The notes under the pieces were generated by a model. It searched no databases and was not told the origin of the DNA. It was given only the letters and a program-made list of their open reading frames with translations. From an uncultured Hungatella sp. (GTDB taxonomy: Bacteria > Bacillota > Clostridia > Lachnospirales > Lachnospiraceae), in the NCBI GenBank assembly GCA_910588325.1, contig CAJUPP010000041.1, forward strand, positions 1-33,481: DNA of 33,481 nucleotides, given 5' to 3'. The translations under genes and the position numbers were made by a program. Shown piece by piece: positions 8,103 through 15,558 of the stretch. Numbering within the stretch: position 1 is the stretch's first letter; every line of letters starts with the position of its first letter.

Positions 8103-9109
8103 GCCTTGTCACCTCCTAACGTAACGCCAGTTCCCTCTTCATATGCCAGACAGGACACAATGTGGGTGTCTGAAAGCCTGGTAATCACCGGAACCCGGGA
8201 TTTGCATATCTCCTTGCAGTACTTGCACCGCGGATGGAACACACAGCCTTTGGGCAGATTGGTAGGATCCGGCATCAGCCCCGGAATAGGCTTAAGCTCG
8301 GCAGTCCTGTCCTCAATGTTAGGCAGGGAACCGAACAACCCTTCCGTATACGGATGGCTGGTATTGTTAAAAATATCCTCCAGCGTGCCATGCTCCACAA
8401 TCCGTCCCGCATACATGATGCTCACATCATCGCACACCTCCGCCACAATTCCCAGGTCATGGGTAATCATCAGCATGGAGGTACCGTACTTTTCTCTCAG
8501 CTTCTGCATCAGATCCAGCACCTGGGCCTGAATGGTCACATCCAATGCCGTGGTAGGCTCATCCGCAATAAGAAGATGGGGATTGCACACCAGAGCCATG
8601 GCAATGATAACCCTCTGTTTCATGCCGCCGGAAAACTGATGGGGATACTCAGACGCCCGGTTCCCCGGGATGCCTACCATCTCCAGCATCTCTTTCGCCT
8701 TCTCCATAGCCTTCTTTGCATCTATCTTCTCATGGAGCTGAATCACCTCCGCAATCTGATCCCCCACAGTAATCACAGGATTCAGTGAAGTCATAGGATC
8801 CTGGAATATCATGGACACCTGGTCCCCTCGGATAGTCTCCATCTCTTTCTCACTGTAAGCAAACAGGTCTTTCCCTTCCAGGGTAATGCTGCCTCCCGTA
8901 ATCTCGCCCGGAGGATCCGGCACCAGCCGAAGGATGGATAAAGCAGTGGTGGTCTTCCCTGCACCGGTCTCTCCCACCAGCCCCAGGGTTTTCCCCTTTT
9001 CAATAGACAAATCAATCCCGTTGACCGCTTCCACCACACCGTCCACCGTCTTAAATTTCACCTGTAAATCTTTTATCTCTAACGTATATTTCGCCTCATT
9101 GTCTGCCAT
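8099..9109 (-). CDS. dppD: Dipeptide/oligopeptide ABC transporter ATPase (DppD type)
   Basis: 336 aa. Walker A GETGAGKT at 46-53, signature FSGGM at 159-163, Walker B LLIADEP at 179-185, H-loop THD near 217. The C-terminal domain carries Cys289, 295, 298, 302 and 320; the equivalent cluster in some DppD proteins holds an iron-sulfur centre, so one is possible here. A GGGAGG site lies 9 bases before the ATG. It partners DppF to drive transport through DppB/DppC. It begins 13 bases after dppC and overlaps dppF by 4 bases, so the five transporter genes are one transcription unit. Confidence 0.95.
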   Translation of the reverse strand: MADNEAKYTLEIKDLQVKFKTVDGVVEAVNGIDLSIEKGKTLGLVGETGAGKTTTALSILRLVPDPPGEITGGSITLEGKDLFAYSEKEMETIRGDQVSMIFQDPMTSLNPVITVGDQIAEVIQLHEKIDAKKAMEKAKEMLEMVGIPGNRASEYPHQFSGGMKQRVIIAMALVCNPHLLIADEPTTALDVTIQAQVLDLMQKLREKYGTSMLMITHDLGIVAEVCDDVSIMYAGRIVEHGTLEDIFNNTSHPYTEGLFGSLPNIEDRTAELKPIPGLMPDPTNLPKGCVFHPRCKYCKEICKSRVPVITRLSDTHIVSCLAYEEGTGVTLGGDKA

Positions 9110-9122
9110 AGTTTTTGCCTCC

Positions 9123-9992
9123 CTACTGTTTTAATCTTGGGTCTAAGGCATCCCGAAGCCCGTCACCCAGCAGATTCAGCGCCAGAATGGTAACCACGAT
9201 AGCCAGGCCGGGGAATAAGGTCAGATGCACAGCATCACGCAGGAAATCACGCCCGCTGGAAAGCATGGCGCCCCACTCCGGATCCGGCGGCTGAACGCCT
9301 AAACCAATGAAACTTAAAGAAGCCGTAGACAAGATAGCGCCTGCCACAGACAACGTTGCCTGAACAATAATAGGAGCCATGCAGTTGGGAATAATCTCCC
9401 TGAAAATAATAGTTGCATTGCTGGCTCCGATGGCTTTGGAAGCCTCCACAAACTCCTGATCCTTCACACTCATTACCGCAGCACGGACAATCCGGGCAAA
9501 ACCGGGAGTTCCGGAGATTCCGATGGCCAGCATCACGTTTACCAGGTTGGTCCCCAGAGCAGCCACAATGGTGATTGCCAGCAGGATACTGGGAACCGCC
9601 AGGAAGATATCCATAATACGCATAATCACATTGTCAACCCTGCCGCCGTAGTAGCCGGCAAACGCCCCCAGGGTACCCCCTGCAATCAGGGACACGGATA
9701 CGGAAATCAGGCCTACCACCAGGGAGACTCTGGAGCCGTGAATCATTCTGGCAAAAATATCCCTGCCGAACTCATCTGTCCCGAACCAATGCTGGGCACT
9801 GGGCCCCTGGAGACGGTCGGAGATGTGCTGGGCGACAACCTTGGTATCATAGTCTGCGATTACATCAGCAAAGATGGCGGCCAATGCCAGAAGAATAATA
9901 ATTGCCAGTCCCACCATAGCCATTTTATTTTTAACCAGACGCTGCCAGACCTCGGCAGCCATACTGCGTTTTTTTGCTTTCTTATTTTCCAC
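9123..9992 (-). CDS. dppC: Peptide ABC transporter permease (DppC type)
   Basis: 289 aa integral membrane protein with about six membrane segments, the first at residues ~25-45. It has the family's HWFGTDEFGRDIF block (69-81) and the EAA loop EASKAIGAS (183-191) that docks on the ATPase. The N-terminal basic stretch (KKAKKRS) is typical of the OppC_N region. The start is GTG at 9992, preceded by a GGGGGTG site. It lies 12 bases after dppB and 13 bases before dppD. With DppB it forms the peptide channel. Confidence 0.94.
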   Translation of the reverse strand: MENKKAKKRSMAAEVWQRLVKNKMAMVGLAIIILLALAAIFADVIADYDTKVVAQHISDRLQGPSAQHWFGTDEFGRDIFARMIHGSRVSLVVGLISVSVSLIAGGTLGAFAGYYGGRVDNVIMRIMDIFLAVPSILLAITIVAALGTNLVNVMLAIGISGTPGFARIVRAAVMSVKDQEFVEASKAIGASNATIIFREIIPNCMAPIIVQATLSVAGAILSTASLSFIGLGVQPPDPEWGAMLSSGRDFLRDAVHLTLFPGLAIVVTILALNLLGDGLRDALDPRLKQ

Positions 9993-10004
9993 GTTGTCAC
10001 CCCC

Positions 10005-10931
10005 CTATTTATATTTCGATTTGATTCTCGGATCGATATAGGCATACAAAATGTCAACACAAAGGTTTACAATACTGAAACATACGGAAAAAATAATCAC
10101 GCAGCCAAGTACAGCCGGGGTATCCTTTGCCTTAATGCTGTTCACCAGGTAAGTTCCTATTCCCGGCCAGGAAAATACCGTCTCTGTCAGAACGGCGCCG
10201 CCTAAAAGAGAACCGAACTGAAGTCCGATGACTGTCACAACCGGAATCAATGCATTTTTCAGAGCATGCTTGTAGATAACGCTTCTGTTTCCCACGCCTT
10301 TTGCCTTGGCCGTACGGATATAGTCCTGGCGGATCACCTCCAGCATGGAAGACCGGGTGGTTCTGGTAATATTGGCCATACATCCGGTTCCAAGGGTAAT
10401 CACCGGAAGCACCAATGCTCTCCATCCGTCCGAACCGCCTGACGGGAACCATCGTAAATGCAGGGAAAAACCGATAATCAGCATAAGTCCCAGCCAGAAG
10501 TTGGGAGTGGCAACGCCTAAAAGGGCAAACACCATGCTGATACTGTCCATAAGGGAATACTGTTTGGTAGCAGAGATAATACCGATAGGAATGGACAGCA
10601 CAATGGCAAATACCATTCCCCAGAAGGCCAGCTTCAGCGTATCCGGGAATCTGGACATAACCTCACTGAATACAGAGCGGCCTGATTTGTAAGAAGTTCC
10701 TAAGTCTCCATGAGCCAGGCCCAGCATATAGCGGCCATAGCGGATCAACACCGGATCATTCAGCCCCAGTTCTTCATTAAGAGCCTCTATCGCTTCAATC
10801 GGAGCGTCCTCACCGAGGATGGTTCTCGCCGTATCTCCCGGTGCAAGTGACATAATAAAGAAAACCAGGAAGGAGACACCGATTATAACTGGGATTAACA
10901 TAATAAGACGTTTGATGACGTATTTATGCAT
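10005..10931 (-). CDS. dppB: Peptide ABC transporter permease (DppB type)
   Basis: 308 aa. The first membrane segment is at residues 9-29 and about five more follow. The GDLGTSY segment (75-81), the PTPNFW-like ATPNFWLG (141-148) and the EAA loop RTAKAKG (206-212) are hallmarks of the DppB/OppB family. AGGAGG lies 9 bases before the ATG. It follows the binding-protein gene by 92 bases that contain a strong hairpin. It is the partner of DppC in the channel. Confidence 0.94.
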   Translation of the reverse strand: MHKYVIKRLIMLIPVIIGVSFLVFFIMSLAPGDTARTILGEDAPIEAIEALNEELGLNDPVLIRYGRYMLGLAHGDLGTSYKSGRSVFSEVMSRFPDTLKLAFWGMVFAIVLSIPIGIISATKQYSLMDSISMVFALLGVATPNFWLGLMLIIGFSLHLRWFPSGGSDGWRALVLPVITLGTGCMANITRTTRSSMLEVIRQDYIRTAKAKGVGNRSVIYKHALKNALIPVVTVIGLQFGSLLGGAVLTETVFSWPGIGTYLVNSIKAKDTPAVLGCVIIFSVCFSIVNLCVDILYAYIDPRIKSKYK

Positions 10932-10966
10932 GGCGAATTCCTCCTTCTATGTAAACCTAAAAGCTG

Positions 10967-11003
10967 CCGTAACAGCCTGGCCAGGAAGGCCAGGCCATTA
11001 CGG
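10967..11003 (-). promoter_or_regulatory. Strong hairpin between the binding-protein gene and dppB
   Basis: Arms CCGTAACAGCCTGGCC (10967-10982) and GGCCAGGCCATTACGG (10988-11003), a near-perfect 16-bp stem with one two-base internal mismatch and a 5-base loop. On the minus strand it is followed by CAGCTTTTAGG rather than a long T-run, so it is probably a partial terminator or a 3' stabiliser. It would let the binding protein be made in excess over the membrane parts, as is known for many ABC operons. Confidence 0.7.
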
Positions 11004-11023
11004 TATCCATAAAAACCTGAAAA

Positions 11024-12637
11024 TTAATAGTGAACACTATAGAAATCATGCATACCAATGGCTGATGGTGTCACACCCTGCAGTCCGGCCTGTCTTGCCA
11101 GCATACCTGTTGGGGAATACAGCGGCACCCATACCGCATCATCAGACAGAGTCTTAAGAATGGTCTCATAATCCTTCTGAACCGCAGCCTTGTCAAGATT
11201 TACGGAAGCATCGTCAACCAGCTTGTCAACTTCCGGATTCTTGTAGTAAGAACGGTTGCCGCCTGCACCTGTATCAGCACTTACAAACAGCGGACGGTAG
11301 GTATTGTCCGGCTCAGCGTTGGCAACCCATCCTGCCAGACAGGAGTCATGCTCGCCGTTTCCTGTCTTCTCATAGAAGGTGGAAGCCTCCATCTGCTCAA
11401 TGTTCATGGTAATGCCCAGCTCAGCCAGGTTTGCCTGAATAACCGTAGCAGAAGTAGCACGGGTAGCGCCGGCCACGTAGCAGTTAAAGGTAAATCCGTC
11501 GGCAACTCCGGCCTCAGCCAGCAGTTCTTTTGCCTTCTCCGGATTGTATTCATACTTTGTCACCACATCATAATAACCGATTGCAGCAGCACCGATATAG
11601 TTATCAAAGGTAGAAGCCTCACCGTTCATGGAAGCGATAACAATATCGTCTTTATTGATTGCATAGCTCAGTGCCTGTCTTACTCTTATATCATCAAACG
11701 GAGCCTTTGAATGATTTACCGTAAAATACTCAACATGAGTAGATACATACTCATCCAAAGCCAGCTTGTCATTGTCTCTGATTTTCTGAGCATCCGTACT
11801 GGGAACGTTGACCAGAAGGTCAACCTCGCCGTTCTCCAGAGCAATGGTTCTTGCGGAGTTCTCAGGAATCACCTTGAAGATCAGCCTGTCATTCTGAGCC
11901 GCACGTTCCGGGTCAAAATAATCCGGGTTTTTCACTAAAGAGAACGAAGCGCCTGGAGTCCAGTTCTCAAATTTGTATGGACCTGTTCCCATAGGCTCAT
12001 CCTCAATATTCTTACCCTCTGCAAGAATCTTCTCCACATGGGCTTTGCTGAAAATCGCACAGCCGGAGTGGTTCAAAGAAGAAATCAAAGCGTTGGACGG
12101 AGTGTTCAGATGAATAATAAAATGAGTGTCATCTACAACCTCTACGGATTCCACCATAGAAACCAGATGGCCAACCTTTGCAGACTCTTTCTGGCTTTCC
12201 AGTGAAAACTTTACATCCTCAGCAGTCAGCACAGAACCGTCATGGAACTTTACGCCCTCTTTTAAGGTAAATTCTACTGTCACATCATCTTTGTACTCCC
12301 AGCTTTCCGCCAGGTCGCCTACGAATTCATTATCCTCTGTCATGCGGACCAGGTTGTTGTAAATATGTCTGGTAGCATAAGCAGATACGGTATCATTGTG
12401 ATTATGTGGATCCAGAGAGGTCAAATCCGTACTGGTACCAATCGTAATTTCCTGCCCCCCCGTCGAGGTATTTGAAGAGGAATCTCCTCCTGCTGCAGCA
12501 GTGGTGGTCGTGCCGGAACCGCCTGCACCGCCTCCATTTCCTGAATTACCTGAATCGGAACCGCCGCTTCCGCCGCAGCCCACCAGCAGGCTCATAGCCA
12601 GAGTTCCTGCCAAAATTGCGGATAAAACTTTTTTCAC
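11024..12637 (-). CDS. Peptide-binding lipoprotein of the ABC transporter (SBP family 5)
   Basis: 537 aa extracellular receptor for the Dpp-type importer. The signal peptide ends in LLVGC, so Cys21 is lipidated. A Gly/Ser/Asn/Thr low-complexity tether covers about 22-65. The mature domain has the family pattern: ITIGTSTDLTSLDPHNH start, AESWEYKDDVTVEFTLKEGVKFHDGS block, and KAPFDDIRVRQALSYAINKDDI. It fits DppA/OppA-like proteins that bind peptides or nickel, and with peptidases on both sides peptides are the best guess. The start is GTG at 12637 after an AAAGGAG site. It is the second gene of the operon, 137 bases after the first M42 gene. Confidence 0.93.
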   Translation of the reverse strand: MKKVLSAILAGTLAMSLLVGCGGSGGSDSGNSGNGGGAGGSGTTTTAAAGGDSSSNTSTGGQEITIGTSTDLTSLDPHNHNDTVSAYATRHIYNNLVRMTEDNEFVGDLAESWEYKDDVTVEFTLKEGVKFHDGSVLTAEDVKFSLESQKESAKVGHLVSMVESVEVVDDTHFIIHLNTPSNALISSLNHSGCAIFSKAHVEKILAEGKNIEDEPMGTGPYKFENWTPGASFSLVKNPDYFDPERAAQNDRLIFKVIPENSARTIALENGEVDLLVNVPSTDAQKIRDNDKLALDEYVSTHVEYFTVNHSKAPFDDIRVRQALSYAINKDDIVIASMNGEASTFDNYIGAAAIGYYDVVTKYEYNPEKAKELLAEAGVADGFTFNCYVAGATRATSATVIQANLAELGITMNIEQMEASTFYEKTGNGEHDSCLAGWVANAEPDNTYRPLFVSADTGAGGNRSYYKNPEVDKLVDDASVNLDKAAVQKDYETILKTLSDDAVWVPLYSPTGMLARQAGLQGVTPSAIGMHDFYSVHY

Positions 12638-12708
12638 TTTTCTTTTCTCCTTTAACTTTTATTTTATTTCTTTTTCTTCTATATTAACCGTCTCGTATCA
12701 TAATATAT

Positions 12709-12769
12709 TTTCGGAGTCTCTTTGTATCTGCCAAGCCGCAGCGATTCAACCGCAAAAGAGATTCCGAGA
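12709..12769 (-). promoter_or_regulatory. Long-loop hairpin between the first peptidase gene and the binding-protein gene
   Basis: CGGAGTCTCTTTG (12712-12724) and CAAAAGAGATTCCG (12753-12766) can pair with one bulge and a G-T pair. The loop of about 28 bases has its own short GC-rich complement. No T-run follows on the minus strand, so this is not a standard terminator; it may be an mRNA processing or stability element. Confidence 0.4.
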
Positions 12770-12774
12770 ATACA

Positions 12775-13812
12775 TCATAAGATAAAAGCGGCTAACAGCT
12801 TTGCCGTATCCATGACTGCCTGCACGTGGGTCCTCTCCATGCCATGGGAGGAAAAGGTACCCATGCCGAAAGCGGCCGCCTGGACATTGTTCCCTGCACG
12901 CACCGCCGCATTGGCGTCTGTGCTGTAGCGGTAAAACACATCTTCCACAAAATCAACACCGGCATCCCTGGCGCAGGTTATCAGCCGGTCTGTCAGTTCC
13001 CTGTCATAAGGGGAGAAATTGTCCTTCACACAGATGGACACCTTCTTCTCGCTGCCTGCATGATCCGGCCCCAGAACACCGATATCCAGGGCAATGTACT
13101 GGCTGACCTCCTCCGGCACATAGGAACCGCCGTGTCCTATCTCCTCATAATGGGGAAATGCAAACCACACGCTGCAGGAAGGCACCAGCTCCTGCTCCTT
13201 CATAGCTTTAAGAACCGCCAGCGCACAGGCTGCGCAGGCCTTATCGTCAATAAACCTGGACTTAATATAGCCATTGTCCGTAACGGTAAAATGAGGCTCC
13301 AGGGAGATAATGTCCCCGTGCTGGATTCCCAGCTCTTTCACTTCCTTCTCAGAGTGCACATCCTCGTCCAAAACCACAATCATGCTCTTCTCATCCCGGG
13401 TAAGAGTCTTGGCATCGTCAAACACATGAACCGAGTGGGACTGGCACCACACGATTCCGGTGTAACGCCTGTCGTCCCGGGTATGTATCACCACCGATTC
13501 TCCCTCAATGTTGTTGTAATTGATTCCCCCCAGGTTCCTGACCCGGATTTTGCCGTCCTTGTCAATCTTTCTTACCATCAGCCCCAGGGTGTCCAGATGG
13601 GCGCCTACACAGATGGTCTTTGTCTCATCCTTCCCCTTCACCTTGATATACCCGGTTCTCTTCCTGTCAAACTCCACCTGATATCCCAGCTCCCCGGCAA
13701 GCTCCTCCAGAAGAGGATTCACCTCCTCATAATAACTGACCGGGCTGGGAGTATTGATTAACTTCTCCATCACGGCCAGAAGATAGGACTTATCTAACAT
13801 TGCTTCCACCAT
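12775..13812 (-). CDS. M42 family metallo-aminopeptidase (copy 2)
   Basis: 345 aa, collinear with the copy at 6030-7073 and sharing the TPSPVSYYEE block at 21-30. Metal and catalytic residues are conserved: H72 (AHLDTLG), DDKA in SRFIDDKACAA, the HYEEIGHGG pair of Glu, ALDIG and SHGMERTH. ATG at 13812 follows AAGGAG by 7 bases; the open frame extends 22 more codons without a good site and was not used. It is the first gene of the peptide operon. It is cytosolic (no signal peptide), so it probably processes peptides brought in by the transporter. The two copies are clearly diverged, which suggests different specificity rather than recent duplication. Confidence 0.92.
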   Translation of the reverse strand: MVEAMLDKSYLLAVMEKLINTPSPVSYYEEVNPLLEELAGELGYQVEFDRKRTGYIKVKGKDETKTICVGAHLDTLGLMVRKIDKDGKIRVRNLGGINYNNIEGESVVIHTRDDRRYTGIVWCQSHSVHVFDDAKTLTRDEKSMIVVLDEDVHSEKEVKELGIQHGDIISLEPHFTVTDNGYIKSRFIDDKACAACALAVLKAMKEQELVPSCSVWFAFPHYEEIGHGGSYVPEEVSQYIALDIGVLGPDHAGSEKKVSICVKDNFSPYDRELTDRLITCARDAGVDFVEDVFYRYSTDANAAVRAGNNVQAAAFGMGTFSSHGMERTHVQAVMDTAKLLAAFIL

Positions 13813-14005
13813 GAAATTCTCCTTCTTATCCTGTTTTTCCTTCCATGCACTCCGACTTATACATCCCTCGGGCACCATGGAACAATGCTGAATATTTATA
13901 CATTTCTTAATAGATTACTTAAGATAACATTCTAATGCATTAGTGTGAAAAAATCCAGCGGAATTTTTGATTTTCAGGGGGATTTTTAAGATTTTTACTC
14001 CCATT
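13813..14005. other. Leader/promoter region of the peptide operon, no gene
   Basis: No coding sequence is supported here. On the minus strand the stretch is AT-rich, with TTAGAA, 17 bases, TATTAA (about 13935-13907) as a weak promoter candidate and a TATAAATATT about 85 bases before the ATG. A CTTAA/TTAAG inverted repeat lies near 13906-13923. Only half of a CodY-type sequence is visible, so control of this operon remains open. Confidence 0.3.
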
Positions 14006-14197
14006 TTAGCCAGTTACCACCAGATTGGCATCGCTGCAGGCAAAATTCAGCCGGAAATCATCACAGAAAAGTCCGTTTACTTCTCCAGCTGCCAGTCTGC
14101 AATATTACCGGAAAGGTTCCTCCAGCTCCTCTGGGTATTCATCCGAATATTCCAGCATTTCCCCGGCGATATCCTCCGAACCCGCCGGTTTTTCCAC
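14006..14197 (-). pseudogene. Decayed small gene with an in-frame stop
   Basis: On the minus strand a GTG at 14197, preceded by a perfect TAAGGAGG site, opens a frame of 30 codons (VEKPAGSEDIAGEMLEYSDE...) to a TAA at 14105-14107. The same frame then continues for 32 more codons of protein-like sequence (RLAAGEVNGLFCDDFRLN...) to a TAA at 14006. The simplest reading is one ~63-residue gene broken by a point mutation to TAA. It starts 10 bases after the frameshifted remnant upstream, so the two were once an operon. No family is recognised. If not a pseudogene, the first 30 codons could be an acidic micro-protein. Confidence 0.45.
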
Positions 14198-14207
14198 AGT
14201 AACCTCC

Positions 14208-14452
14208 TTATTCAAAACTATTGATAACATATGATGCAAACTCCCTTGCATCCTGTTCTACTGACTGCTTGAAATAAAGCTCCATAACATACCCCTCTGC
14301 TGTCAGCTTTTCTTCTTTCAGAAACTTCTCCATATGCTCCTTAAACGGAAAGTCTGTTGATTTGGATAGCTTTCGGTCTGCCTGTGCTTAAGCTGTTCTT
14401 CAATATCAGCAACCAGAGCCCTGATTTTCGTGAGCCTTTCTTCCGTATTCAA
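14208..14452 (-). pseudogene. Frameshifted gene remnant
   Basis: From TTG at 14452, 12 bases after an AGGGG site, the minus-strand frame reads LNTEERLTKIRALVADIEEQ and onward as an amphipathic helix. Near 14360-14375 protein-like sequence passes to another frame (FPFKEHMEKFLKEEKLTAEG...) and ends at TAA 14208-14210. The span is not a multiple of three, so one indel explains it. The sum would be an ~80-residue, helix-rich protein. I do not recognise it; helical small proteins of mobile elements or regulator C-termini are possible. The stop overlaps the ribosome site of the next remnant. Confidence 0.45.
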
Positions 14453-14537
14453 AACATGTACCCCTGTCTGATTCTGCTTTTGTCAATTATACAATTAAAC
14501 CCTGGAAAAAAATTATAATATATGTAAAAATTTGGCG

Positions 14538-14580
14538 AAAAACGTTCTGCTCCCCATACCATTATGGTTCACAGAACGTT
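14538..14580 (-). terminator. Rho-independent terminator of the CobW operon
   Basis: AACGTTCTG (14541-14549) pairs with CAGAACGTT (14572-14580); an inner CCAT/ATGG pair extends the hairpin. On the minus strand it runs into TTTTTCGCC. It lies 24 bases after the stop at 14605. Confidence 0.75.
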
Positions 14581-14604
14581 ACGATTTACCATATACAATT
14601 TGCT

Positions 14605-15552
14605 TTAAAACTGCACAATCTCTTTAATCGGCTCTGTCTGCTCCACAAAATCCGCATACAGCACCGGTCCCACGCCGCCGTAATCCTGCCATTCCTCGTA
14701 TTCGATCCTGGCGCGGACCTTCACCCACTGTTTTGTCTCCAAAAGTCTGGCTTCCCTGGCCTTGCACACATATCCGAGAAATGTCATATCCGCCTCACAG
14801 CAGGTCATAGCCATCCGCCCGGGCACAAAATAGTTCTTGGGGAAATTGGGGGACTTCAGCACCATTCCGGTAAACTCCACAACTTTTCCTCTGTAGCGGT
14901 CCGGCTTATCCATGCAGTCAATATACCAGATACCGTAGGCCTCCGGCTTAATCTCAATCACGTCCGCAGACATATCGTAGGGAAGATCCGCTTCCGATAT
15001 CTCCGTAATCTCCCCTTCCCCATCCTCAAACACAATCTCCGCCTGGTTGTTCATGGCAAGCAGCGTGCGGCGGTAGCCTTCCAAATCTTCCACATCGTCG
15101 CAGCGGTTGCAGATAATCAGCTCTGACCCCCGCACCATGGCCCCCAGAAGAGGCTTCATATTTTTCACATACAAATCAAAGGTGGAGCCGTCAATGATGG
15201 TCACCTGCTGGTAGATGGTCCAGTCTTTTGGAAGCTTCAGCTCATCCTGATTCCACATGCCGTTCCACTCCATCAGCACCCTCTCCGGATTGTACAGAAG
15301 CTCCAGCTCCTCCAGACGGGCAGGGCTCAGCTCCTCCAGACTGTCCACGTAGACTACGGAAGTCCTGGTTCTGCTTAAAAGGTCCGGGTCAAATTCCGTA
15401 TCCCCCTCTTCGCAGACAATCAGAAGAGTCTTCCCCTCCGCCTGAAAATATTCCTGTTCCATGGTAAACTGGAGGAACTGGGTTTTCCCAGCCTCCAGAA
15501 ATCCGTTGATGAGAAACAACGGCATTACATCATCGTCAATCATTGGTCCCAT
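14605..15552 (-). CDS. CobW-like GTPase fused to a YcgQ/DUF1980-like C-terminal domain
   Basis: 315 aa. The N-terminal ~200 residues are a divergent CobW/COG0523 G domain: P-loop GFLEAGKT at 17-24 and a guanine motif NRCD at 149-152 (canonical NKxD). The CxCC metal motif of true COG0523 proteins is missing. Residues ~218-315 look like the extracytoplasmic C-terminal domain of YcgQ (TIGR03943/DUF1980): EFTGMVLKS, then FVPGRMAMTCCEAD with Cys251/Cys252, GYVC and a WVKVRARIEYEE strand. YcgQ itself is a membrane protein often found with YcgR and COG0523 genes; here the soluble domain sits on the GTPase with no membrane segment. It starts 6 bases after the upstream cobW gene with AGGAG inside that gene's end. 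A metal-handling role is inferred. Confidence 0.75.
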   Translation of the reverse strand: MGPMIDDDVMPLFLINGFLEAGKTQFLQFTMEQEYFQAEGKTLLIVCEEGDTEFDPDLLSRTRTSVVYVDSLEELSPARLEELELLYNPERVLMEWNGMWNQDELKLPKDWTIYQQVTIIDGSTFDLYVKNMKPLLGAMVRGSELIICNRCDDVEDLEGYRRTLLAMNNQAEIVFEDGEGEITEISEADLPYDMSADVIEIKPEAYGIWYIDCMDKPDRYRGKVVEFTGMVLKSPNFPKNYFVPGRMAMTCCEADMTFLGYVCKAREARLLETKQWVKVRARIEYEEWQDYGGVGPVLYADFVEQTEPIKEIVQF

Positions 15553-15558
15553 CGTCTA

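Noticed and set aside
12826..13761. 311-aa plus-strand frame opposite the M42 gene; a similar 339-aa frame lies at 6918-7937
   Set aside because: Both are shadows of conserved minus-strand genes, with His/Gln/Leu-rich unnatural composition.
13955..13990. CodY-box-like ATTTTCAG upstream of the peptide operon
   Set aside because: Only one half of the palindromic consensus is present; the other half is G-rich.
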